The notes under the pieces: generated by a model | What the model was told of the DNA's origin: nothing | What the model saw: the letters and a program-made list of their open reading frames with translations, nothing else | The model's database searches: none | Program-made: the position numbers and the translations under genes | In this document: in pieces, positions 33,201 through 40,729 of the stretch | Layout of the letters: the number at the start of each line of letters is the position of its first letter | Position numbering within the stretch: position 1 is the first letter of the stretch | Assembly (NCBI GenBank): GCA_023667395.1 | Contig: JAMPAC010000011.1 | Location: 1 to 54,660, forward strand | Reading direction: 5' to 3' | Length of the DNA stretch: 54,660 bases | DNA from: Blautia sp. | Lineage (GTDB): Bacteria; Bacillota; Clostridia; Lachnospirales; Lachnospiraceae

Positions 33201-34142
33201 TTACACAATCTTCTCAATGTTATAGCGAGGCCGCTGTTTTACCTCGATATAGATCTTGCCGATATACTGCCCCACCAGGCCGATGGCCAGAAGCTGCAAT
33301 CCCCCCAGGAACCAGATGGACAGGATCATGGAAGTCCAGCCCGGAACCACATGCCCGGTAAAGTATGAAACAAAGGCATAGACCGCGGCCAGGATCGCCG
33401 CAAAAATAATGAACATCCCCACCCCCAGGATCAGGCTGATGGGCTTGATGCTGAAAGAGGATATGCCGTTGAACGCCAGGGCAAGCATCTTCTTGAAAGG
33501 ATACTTGGACTCTCCCGCCACGCGCTCCTTGCGGTCGTAATAAACGCAGTCCGTCTGATAGCCGATCAGCGGCATCATGCCCCGCAGGAACAGGTTCGTC
33601 TCCTTATATTTGGAAAATTCCTCCACCGCCCGTTTTGACATCAGGCGGAAATCCGCATGGTTATATACCGTCTTCACGCCCATCAGGCTCATGACCTTAT
33701 AGAACGCCTGAGCCGTGGTCCGCTTAAAGAAAGTGTCCGTCCTGCGCTCTTTCCTGACGCCGTACACGATATCGTTCCCGGCATGGAATTTATCCATCAT
33801 CTCCTCGATGACAGCCACGTCGTCCTGCAGATCCGCGTCTATGGAGATGGTCACGTCGCTCATATCCTTCGCGGTAAGCAGTCCCGCCGTCAGGGCAAAC
33901 TGATGCCCCACATTGCCCGCCAGCTTTACGCCGTGAACCTGGACGGGATACAGATTATGTTCTTCCTCGATCAGTTCCCATGTGCGGTCCCTGCTTCCGT
34001 CATTGACAAACAGGATAAAACTGTCCTCCGCAGCTTTTCCCTTTTGCACCAGATCGGCAAGCACTTCCCTCAGCGCCTTGGAAGCGATCTTTAAGACCTC
34101 TTCCTCGTTATAACAGGGAACCACGATAGCCAGCTTGTCCAT
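33201..34142 (-). CDS. Family 2 glycosyltransferase (polyprenyl-phosphate sugar synthase type)
   Basis: The 313-aa protein has a GT-A domain (IVVPCYNEEEVL, FVNDGSRDRTWELIEEE, TISIDADLQDD) and two C-terminal membrane segments (about 230-255 and 265-290). This is the GtrB/YkoT/DPM1-like subgroup, which loads a sugar onto undecaprenyl phosphate on the cytosolic face. GGAAGG lies 5 nt before the ATG. It is 24 nt downstream of yebC and 29 nt upstream of the GT39-like gene, and probably serves that gene. Confidence 0.9.
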   Translation of the reverse strand: MDKLAIVVPCYNEEEVLKIASKALREVLADLVQKGKAAEDSFILFVNDGSRDRTWELIEEEHNLYPVQVHGVKLAGNVGHQFALTAGLLTAKDMSDVTISIDADLQDDVAVIEEMMDKFHAGNDIVYGVRKERRTDTFFKRTTAQAFYKVMSLMGVKTVYNHADFRLMSKRAVEEFSKYKETNLFLRGMMPLIGYQTDCVYYDRKERVAGESKYPFKKMLALAFNGISSFSIKPISLILGVGMFIIFAAILAAVYAFVSYFTGHVVPGWTSMILSIWFLGGLQLLAIGLVGQYIGKIYIEVKQRPRYNIEKIV

Positions 34143-34166
34143 AAATACCTTCCTTTCACACGGCTT

Positions 34167-34895
34167 CTACTCGTCCCAGTTATGATATACCGCCTGGACG
34201 TCGTCATCCTCTTCCAGCATATCCAGCGTCCTCTGGAGGTTCTTGATGGCGGTCTCGTCGGTCAGCGCCACATAGTTCTGGGGGATCATGGTGACTTCCG
34301 CGCTGAGCATGGGGATCCCTGCATCCTCCAGCGCTTTCCGCACCTCCTCCAGGCCCTCCGGGTCGGTCAGCACCTCGAAGCTGTCCTCCTCCTCGTTGAA
34401 ATCCTCCGCGCCTGCGTCCAGCGCCGTCATCATCAGGTCGTCAGCCTCCATATCGCACTCTTCCCTGTCGATGATGATCTGCCCCCTTTTATCAAACATA
34501 AAAGACACGCAGCCGGGGGTACCAATATTTCCCTGCCCCTTGGTAAAAGCGCTCCGCACGTTGGCAGCGGTACGGTTCTTATTGTCCGTCAGCGTATCCA
34601 CGATGATGGCAATGCCGCTGGGACCGTATCCCTCGTAGGTCATATACTCATAATTCACGTTGCCCACGTCGCCGGCCGCCTTTTTGATGCCCCTCTCGAT
34701 GGTATCGTTGGGCATGTTGTTCGCTTTCGCCTTGGCGATCACGGTGGCAAGCTTGAAATTATTGTTGGGATCGGGGCCGCCCTCCTTGACCGCAACCGCG
34801 ATCTCCCTGCCGATGATGGTAAATATCTTACCCTTTGCGGCATCGTTCTTTTCCTTTTTATGCTTAATATTCGCAAATTTTGAATGTCCTGACAT
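34167..34895 (-). CDS. yebC: YebC/PmpR-family transcription or translation factor
   Basis: The 242-aa protein starts [20 protein letters not shown], the family signature, and includes [20 protein letters not shown] and [19 protein letters not shown]. YebC-type proteins act as DNA-binding regulators and, in several bacteria, relieve ribosome stalling at proline stretches. Length is normal. The ATG at 34895 has AGGAG 9 nt upstream; an in-frame TTG two codons earlier is rejected. Confidence 0.95.
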   Translation of the reverse strand: MSGHSKFANIKHKKEKNDAAKGKIFTIIGREIAVAVKEGGPDPNNNFKLATVIAKAKANNMPNDTIERGIKKAAGDVGNVNYEYMTYEGYGPSGIAIIVDTLTDNKNRTAANVRSAFTKGQGNIGTPGCVSFMFDKRGQIIIDREECDMEADDLMMTALDAGAEDFNEEEDSFEVLTDPEGLEEVRKALEDAGIPMLSAEVTMIPQNYVALTDETAIKNLQRTLDMLEEDDDVQAVYHNWDE

Positions 34896-34955
34896 GGTCA
34901 AATACTCCTTTTTTCTGTAAATTTACTTTTTATCAAAACGCCTCCTGTAAGCATA

Positions 34956-36380
34956 TCATTTTTTACCGTTTTCTTCAAGGGCGGATTCCTCATCTTTGGA
35001 AAAAGTCTCTTCAGGATCGTTTTCCTCTTCCGCTTTCTCTGGCAGCTTCGTCACCAGCACGCTCCTGATCATCTTGTTTTCCACGGATAATATCTTGAAA
35101 TTATAGCCCTTGTAATCCACGTCAAACTGCTCGTCCGGCTCGGGGATCCTGTCCAGTCTGGAGATCAGGAAGCCGTTCAGGGTCTCGAATTCCTCGTCCT
35201 CAAAGGAAATGCCGAAGCGTTCCTCCAGTTCCTCCAGGGGCGTCTTTCCCTCCGTCACATACTCGTCGTTTCCCTTGTCCTCGATATACTCCCTGTCCTC
35301 GTCGTACTCATCCAGGATATTTCCCACGATCTCCTCCAGGATATCCTCCATGGCAAGGAGCCCGTCCGTCTGCCCGTACTCGTCCACCACAATGACCATC
35401 TGCAGCTTGTCCGCCTGCATCTCCCGGAACAGTTCGTTGATGTTCTTGGTCTGGGGCACGAAATAAGGTTCCCGCATCAGCCCCTCCAGTTCCCGCAGGG
35501 GGCAGTTCAGTTTTCCGCCGTCCGCGTGGAAGCGCATGGCGTCTTTCAGATGCAGGATCCCGATAATATGGTCGATGTTTTCCTCGTATACGGGATAGCG
35601 GCTGTTCTTTCCCTCCAGCATGAACGTTATGGCATCAGCCAGCACTGTCTCCGCGTCGATGGCCACCACGTTCTTCCTGTGGGTCATGATGTCCTGGGCT
35701 TCCTTGTCGCCCAGTTCGAAGATATTGGTGATCATCTCCGCCTCGCTGGCCTGGATCACGCCCTGCTCATGACCCTCGTTGACCATGTTGATGATCTCTT
35801 CCTCCGTCACGTCCGTTTCCCCTGAATTGTCCCTGACGCCGAACACCCGCAGGATCGCCCCCGTGGTCACCGTCACAAGGCCTGTGAAAGGGGAAAGCGC
35901 CCTGGTGATGAAAAATACCGGGGTAATGCAGGCATAGGCCCACCGTTCAGGAACCCTGGCCGCCACCTTTTTGGGCAGCAGCACGCCCAGGGTCAATACT
36001 ATGTACAACAGCAGCAGTGTGGATAAGACCGCCGCCAGGGTCAGGATCGCTTCCGCAGGCGCCCTCTCAAGCTTCAGCTGCTTCTCCGCCAGCGTGGACA
36101 GCCACCGGGACATCACCCCCAGCATGGCGCTTAAATGCACCGCCCCCAGGATCACATTGATCAGGGTGGTGATCAGCTGCACCGTATTGACGTACTCCGT
36201 GGGATTTCCGATGATCTTCTGCAGCCGGAGGGATTTCCTGTCCTTATCCTCCTGCGCGCGTCTTTCCACCTCCTTGGCGTTCAACGCCGTGATGGCGGCT
36301 CCAAAACCGTAAAAAAACATGTCTACAAACAGTAACACAATAAAAATGATTATACTGGCAGTAGGTCCGTCGTCGTCCAT
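34956..36380 (-). CDS. CNNM/CorC-type membrane transporter (hemolysin-like, CBS domains)
   Basis: The 474-aa protein has the CNNM (DUF21) membrane domain with about four segments (1-190), two CBS domains (about 215-335, with MTHRKNVVAID and VVDEYGQTDGLLAMEDILEE), and a CorC/HlyC C-terminal domain (FEDEEFETLNGFLISRLDRI). Relatives export Mg2+ or related divalent ions and are mislabelled hemolysins. The extra acidic tail after residue 450 is not conserved. It has its own promoter at 36426-36454, and AGGA lies about 8 nt before the ATG. Confidence 0.92.
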   Translation of the reverse strand: MDDDGPTASIIIFIVLLFVDMFFYGFGAAITALNAKEVERRAQEDKDRKSLRLQKIIGNPTEYVNTVQLITTLINVILGAVHLSAMLGVMSRWLSTLAEKQLKLERAPAEAILTLAAVLSTLLLLYIVLTLGVLLPKKVAARVPERWAYACITPVFFITRALSPFTGLVTVTTGAILRVFGVRDNSGETDVTEEEIINMVNEGHEQGVIQASEAEMITNIFELGDKEAQDIMTHRKNVVAIDAETVLADAITFMLEGKNSRYPVYEENIDHIIGILHLKDAMRFHADGGKLNCPLRELEGLMREPYFVPQTKNINELFREMQADKLQMVIVVDEYGQTDGLLAMEDILEEIVGNILDEYDEDREYIEDKGNDEYVTEGKTPLEELEERFGISFEDEEFETLNGFLISRLDRIPEPDEQFDVDYKGYNFKILSVENKMIRSVLVTKLPEKAEEENDPEETFSKDEESALEENGKK

Positions 36381-36425
36381 AAATCTGTTCCTCTTTCTTC
36401 CTTTCTTCGATTTGTAACATTGACT

Positions 36426-36454
36426 AATATACCATTTTGGCTTCTGTTCGTCAA
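36426..36454 (-). promoter_or_regulatory. Promoter of the CNNM gene
   Basis: On the minus strand TTGACG (36454-36449), a 17-nt spacer and TATATT (36431-36426) precede the CNNM ATG by 45 nt. This separates the transporter from mazF. Confidence 0.75.
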
Positions 36455-36472
36455 GAACTGCATTGATATCCC

Positions 36473-36814
36473 CTATGTATCCAGTTCCAGACTGATCATC
36501 AACGCCCTGTCCACTTTTTTCATGATGTCGCCGTCCAGGTGGCAGACCTTATCCTTCAGCCGCTTCTTGTCTATGGTGCGCAGCTGCTCCAGCAGCACCA
36601 CGGAATCCTTATCCATATCGTAAAGGGAAGCGTTCAGTTCTATGTGGGTGGGAAGCTTCGCCTTGTTCATCTTTGAGGTAATGGCAGCGCAGATGATGGT
36701 GGGGCTGTGCTTGTTTCCCACATCGTTCTGGACGATCAGCACCGGCCTGATCCCTCCCTGTTCCGATCCCACCACAGGTCTCAAATCCGCGTAATATACA
36801 TCTCCTCTTCTCAT
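36473..36814 (-). CDS. mazF: MazF/PemK-family endoribonuclease (EndoA type)
   Basis: The 113-aa protein fits MazF of Gram-positive bacteria: [20 protein letters not shown] at the start, [17 protein letters not shown], and [16 protein letters not shown]. Such enzymes cleave single-stranded mRNA at short motifs. In Bacillus the order is alr, antitoxin gene, toxin gene. Here alr ends only 65 nt upstream and no antitoxin reading frame fits between. The antitoxin must be elsewhere, absent, or overlapping. Its family motifs look intact. Confidence 0.93.
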   Translation of the reverse strand: MRRGDVYYADLRPVVGSEQGGIRPVLIVQNDVGNKHSPTIICAAITSKMNKAKLPTHIELNASLYDMDKDSVVLLEQLRTIDKKRLKDKVCHLDGDIMKKVDRALMISLELDT

Positions 36815-36879
36815 AATGCCTCCATTTGCGTGTTTTATCTATGTATGTAGTATAGACACTTTCAGGGAGGCTATTCATG

Positions 36880-38070
36880 CTATCTGCCGCTCCAGCGGAA
36901 CAATTCCCCCTCTTTCCTGTAAATTCTGGGGATGCGCTTCCCAATGTCGCAGACCAGCTCATAATGAAATCTTCCCGACATTTCCCCCAGCCCTTCCGCG
37001 CTGATCCGCTCCCCGCCGTCGGCGCCCAGAAGCGTCACCCTGTCCCCCTCTTTCGCTTCCGGGATGGCGGTAACGTCCACCATGAACTGATCCATGCAGA
37101 CCCTGCCCAGCACAGGCGCCTTCTTCCCATGGAGCAGCACATATCCCCTGTTGGACAGGCTCCTGGGGTAGCCGTCCCCATACCCTACGGGCACGGTGGC
37201 CACGCGCATATCCTCCCCTGCGGTAAAAGTACCGCCATAGCTTACGGACTGCCCCTTGCGGAGCGTCTTCACCAGGACCAGGCGGCTGTACCAGGACATC
37301 GCCGGTTTCAAAGGCACCGTGTCCCTGCCCACTTCCTCCGAGGGATACAGCCCATACAGGGTGATCCCCGCCCGTACCGCATCCATGTTCGCCTGGGGCA
37401 GTTCCAGGATCCCGGCGCTGTTGGAACAGTGCTTTAACGGGATGGTAAGCTCCAACTTCCCTTCTATCATACGGATAAAATCCCGAAAACATTCCAGCTG
37501 TCTTAAGGCGTCTGTCTTGTCATACTCATCCGCCCTGGCAAAATGGGTAAAGATGCCCTCCACAATGACGCCTTGGGCATTGCACAACGCCTCCACAAAG
37601 CGCAGCCCCTCCCCGTCGGGCGTGACACCGATGCGGTTCATGCCCGTGTCCGTCTTGATGTGGACCCGTATGGGTTTCCCCGCCTGCTCCGCCGCCTTTT
37701 CCAGCAGGGGGATGGTGTCCATGCGGAACACCGCCGGTCTCAGTTCCTCCGCCGCCAGCTGTCCGTAACAGTAGGGAAATGTATGGCCAAGGATCAGTAT
37801 GGGCTTCCTGACGCCCACTTCCCGCAGTTCATGGGCCTCCTCGTATGTGGCCACCGCAAAGCCCCAGAGAAAGTCAAGGGATTCCAGCGTCCGGGCAATG
37901 GGCACGCTGCCGTGGCCGTAGCCATCCGTCTTGATCACGGCGATCATTTCCGTCCCCGGGTCAATGTTTTGTTTCATGTTCCGCATATTCGCAAGGATCG
38001 CGTCCAGGTCTACCTCCGCGTATCCCCTCTGGTATTGTTCCAGGGTTTCTTCCAGTTTGATCATAGACAT
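36880..38070 (-). CDS. alr: Alanine racemase
   Basis: The 396-aa PLP enzyme makes D-Ala for peptidoglycan. MIAVIKTDGYGHGSVP carries the PLP Lys, GMNRIGVTP and CSNSAGIL are conserved, and the C-terminal domain has SVSYGGTFTAGEDMRVATVP, with the catalytic Tyr, and GRVCMDQFMVDVT. The ATG at 38070 is preferred because GGAG lies 6 nt upstream; in-frame ATGs at 38082 and 38064 are weaker. The gene is followed by mazF as in many Firmicutes. Confidence 0.95.
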   Translation of the reverse strand: MSMIKLEETLEQYQRGYAEVDLDAILANMRNMKQNIDPGTEMIAVIKTDGYGHGSVPIARTLESLDFLWGFAVATYEEAHELREVGVRKPILILGHTFPYCYGQLAAEELRPAVFRMDTIPLLEKAAEQAGKPIRVHIKTDTGMNRIGVTPDGEGLRFVEALCNAQGVIVEGIFTHFARADEYDKTDALRQLECFRDFIRMIEGKLELTIPLKHCSNSAGILELPQANMDAVRAGITLYGLYPSEEVGRDTVPLKPAMSWYSRLVLVKTLRKGQSVSYGGTFTAGEDMRVATVPVGYGDGYPRSLSNRGYVLLHGKKAPVLGRVCMDQFMVDVTAIPEAKEGDRVTLLGADGGERISAEGLGEMSGRFHYELVCDIGKRIPRIYRKEGELFRWSGR

Positions 38071-38086
38071 ATCGTACTCCATTCCA

Positions 38087-38230
38087 GTTCCCGCCTGTGG
38101 GAACTTGTTCCGGGCTCTTCACTTCAGCCCCTTGCGGGGGAAGAAATTTTCATCTGTACAGACCACAGCTGAAAATTCCTTCCATGTGCCGTCCTTTGGC
38201 ACATTGGGCTCCCGTTCCGAGACTGTTTTT
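38087..38230. repeat. Intra-operon hairpin repeat, copy C
   Basis: It opens with GTTCCC...GGGAAC and contains GGAAGAAATTTTCA (38139-38152) pairing with TGAAAATTCCTTCC (38170-38183), then ATGTGCC/GGCACAT (38184-38203) and the closing GTTCCGAGACTGTTTT. It matches copies A and B near 22,100-22,342 and lies between nnr and alr. Confidence 0.7.
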
Positions 38231-38235
38231 TATTC

Positions 38236-38292
38236 CGGTTCCCACTTGCGGGAACTTGTTCCGGGCTCTTCACTTCAGCCCCTTGCGGGAAG
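38236..38292. repeat. Partial hairpin repeat, copy D, running into nnr
   Basis: GGTTCCCACTTGCGGGAAC followed by TTGTTCCGGGCTCTTCACTT repeats the first part of copy C. The match continues past the nnr stop (38270-38272) into its last codons and then ends, so the repeat has supplied the C-terminus of NnrD. Confidence 0.65.
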
Positions 38293-39775
38293 AAATCTCC
38301 GCCAGCGCTTCCGCGATGTCCCCTGCCATGCAGCCCCGCCGCCCTTTCCGGGCGGCTGCGGCGTCGCCCGCCCTGCCGTGGAGGTATACCGCCAGGGCAG
38401 CCGCCGTGAAGGCGTCCTCCGTCTGCGCCAGCAGCGTGCCGGTGATCCCCGCCAGCACGTCCCCGCTGCCGGCTGTTGCCATACCGCTGTTGCCGCAGAG
38501 GTTGAGATAAGCGGAGCCCTGTTCCCTGCATACGAACGTCCTGGCATCCTTTGCCGTGACGATCACATGGAACCGTTCCGCCAGTTCCTTTCCGTAAGTG
38601 AGCAGCGACTGTTTCAATTCCTGTATGGGCACTCCCGTCAGCCGGGAAAGTTCGCCCACATGGGGCGTCAGCACCACGTTCCTGCCCTTTGCGCCCTGTT
38701 CCTCCAGCAGCCGACACAGTTCCTCGTTTTCCGCCAGCAGGTTCAGGCCGTCGGCATCGATGACCAGGGGCTTTCTGCCGTATTGTAACGCCTGGCGCAG
38801 ACTGTTTATGGCGGACTGGCTCTTCCCGATGCCGGAGCCGATGACTGCCGCGTCCGCCCATTCCAGACTCGCCGCCAGTTCCCAGGGTGTCCCGAACAGC
38901 GCCTCCGGGACAGCCGTCTGGAGAACCACCCTGTTTTCCTCCGGGGAGATCACTTTCACCATGCCCGCGCCAGCGCGGTATGCGGCCTTTGCCGCCAGGA
39001 CGGCGGCTCCCGCCATATTGACGCTGCCCGCCGCCAGCAGCACTTTCCCGAAAGTGCCCTTGTTGCCGTCGCCTGCCCTGTCTGGCAGCAGGCTCTCCGG
39101 CTCCCCCGCAAAGGTGAACGTCTCCGGTTCCCTGCCGAAAAAACTCCGCTCCGTGATCCCAATGTCGGCGGTCACGATCTCCCCCGCCAAATCACAGCCC
39201 GGATACAGCCCAAGCCCCCTTTTCATAAAGCCGAAAGTGACCGTTGCATCCGCTTTTACCGCAGTTCCCCAGACTTTGCCGGTGTCGGAATCGACGCCGC
39301 TGGGAATGTCCAGCGCCAGCTTGAACCCCCTGCGCTTCTGGAATTCAGCCACCGCCAGGGCGTATTCTCCCGCAATCTCCCTGGAAAGGCCTACCCCGAA
39401 TAAGGCATCCACCATAACAGTATATTCATTTCTTTCCGGCGCGCTACTGAAACGTACCGGATAACTGTCTAAAACATGCCGCTGGGACTTCCACTGCTCC
39501 GTGGCTTTTCCCTCATTCCCCACACACCAGACCTCCGCCTGCCATCCCTTTTCCGCCAGAAGCCTGGCCAGGGCAAGTCCGTCGCCGCCGTTATTTCCCA
39601 TGCCGGTGAGGATCAGCGCGCTGCCGCTCTCCCAACGCCTCGCAATATAGTCCATGGCAGCCAGGGCCGCCCGCTCCATGAGCGTCATGCCCGGGATACC
39701 GATCCTGTCTATGGTGTTGCCGTCATACGCCTTCATTTCTTCCGCCGTAACAAGATACTGAATCTGTTTGTCCAT
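38270..39775 (-). CDS. nnr: Bifunctional NAD(P)H-hydrate epimerase / ADP-dependent dehydratase
   Basis: The 501-aa protein fuses an N-terminal epimerase (YjeF_N; LILTGMGNNGGDGLALARLL, about 1-210) to a C-terminal dehydratase (about 225-500; GKVLLAAGSVNMAGAAVLAA, and NSGMATAGSGDVLAGITGTL with the catalytic Asp). It repairs damaged NADHX and NADPHX in the cytosol. The ATG at 39775 follows AGAGG by 6 nt. The last residues (SRKGLK) come from a dispersed repeat. It is 199 nt upstream of alr, an order common in Firmicutes. Confidence 0.95.
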   Translation of the reverse strand: MDKQIQYLVTAEEMKAYDGNTIDRIGIPGMTLMERAALAAMDYIARRWESGSALILTGMGNNGGDGLALARLLAEKGWQAEVWCVGNEGKATEQWKSQRHVLDSYPVRFSSAPERNEYTVMVDALFGVGLSREIAGEYALAVAEFQKRRGFKLALDIPSGVDSDTGKVWGTAVKADATVTFGFMKRGLGLYPGCDLAGEIVTADIGITERSFFGREPETFTFAGEPESLLPDRAGDGNKGTFGKVLLAAGSVNMAGAAVLAAKAAYRAGAGMVKVISPEENRVVLQTAVPEALFGTPWELAASLEWADAAVIGSGIGKSQSAINSLRQALQYGRKPLVIDADGLNLLAENEELCRLLEEQGAKGRNVVLTPHVGELSRLTGVPIQELKQSLLTYGKELAERFHVIVTAKDARTFVCREQGSAYLNLCGNSGMATAGSGDVLAGITGTLLAQTEDAFTAAALAVYLHGRAGDAAAARKGRRGCMAGDIAEALAEISSRKGLK

Positions 39776-39910
39776 ATCGATCCTCTCTTCCATACCTATC
39801 AAGTGTACGCCTGTTTTTATAAAACTTCAACAGAAAAGATGTTTCAGCTTCCCCCAAAGGTAGCAGTTCAGCCCTCAATGGTGACTGGCGGTTTGGTGGT
39901 TTACGGCTGA

Positions 39911-40516
39911 TGGGACGGCGGCGGCATGCAGTCCTGTTCTGTGCGGACGGGACAACGCGGCGCTGAACTAACTGCCAACTACGACTAGCACGCGGATAGG
40001 GCATCCGCGTTCAAGTCTCCGTAGGCAGTGGATTTCATCCCCGCTAAGTGCGTCCCCCAAAGTCCGCTCAGAACAGGACTGCATGCCGCCGCCTGATATC
40101 CGCAGTTTTTTGAAAGAAATACGAGCGCTTTCGTCCATATGCAAATAATTCAAGCAGTTATTTGCTATTGTTTCACAGCCTGTAGTATATAAAAATCGGA
40201 GCAGCAGAATCCTGCATGCTTGCAGACCATCAAAAATATGCCATCAGTCCTGTAGGATATTCTTATCCATTCCTATATAGGAACTTTCAGGAATCAGGCG
40301 GAGACGTGCTGCCCTGTTCTGAGCGGACTTTGGGGAGCGCATTTAGCAGGGATGAAATCCACTGCCTACGCAGACTATGGCGCGAAGACGCAATTCGCGC
40401 CATAGGAACTGGCGCATGTTTTCGCGACAGTTCCGTAGTCGTAGTTGGCAGTTAGTTCAGCACTGCGTTGCTCCGTCCGCACAGAACAGGGTAGCACGTC
40501 TCCGCCGTCCCCTTAG
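39911..40516. mobile_element. Foldback element (MITE-like), copy 2
   Basis: The left arm (39911-40096) starts GGGACGGCGGCGGCATGCAG and the right arm (40294-40516) ends CCGCCGTCCCCTTA. Both are almost identical to the arms of the copy at 29,864, including the GCGGATAGGGC...TCCGC stem and the GGCGCGAA/TTCGCGCC hairpin. The core (40097-40293) keeps only scattered blocks such as TTTTTTGAAAGAAATAC, CAGTCCTGTAGGA and GAACTTTCAGGAATCAGG. It lies between nnr and the terminator of the envelope operon, where no gene is interrupted. Confidence 0.8.
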
Positions 40517-40546
40517 CCGGAAAACATCAGGGCTGAACTGTACCCC

Positions 40547-40592
40547 CAAAGAAAACGGGAACCATGAGCAAAAATTTCGCTCACGGTTCCCG
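40547..40592 (-). terminator. Terminator of the five-gene envelope operon
   Basis: On the minus strand CGGGAACCGTGAGC pairs with GCTCATGGTTCCCG (40592-40556), followed by TTTTCTTTGG. A further GGGAACC/GGTTCCC palindrome lies near 40,660. Both are downstream of the VWA gene. The rest of 40,517-40,729 has no gene. Confidence 0.8.
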
Positions 40593-40729
40593 ATAAAAGC
40601 AACCACCTCAATAAAGCATCCCAGTATGTGACCCTCGCGGCATTCGCCAAGATGGATAGGGAACCAGAGGTTCCCAACGCATCCGCCTGGCTCTTTGCCC
40701 GCGGAAATCAACGCCGCATGTTTTTTAGA

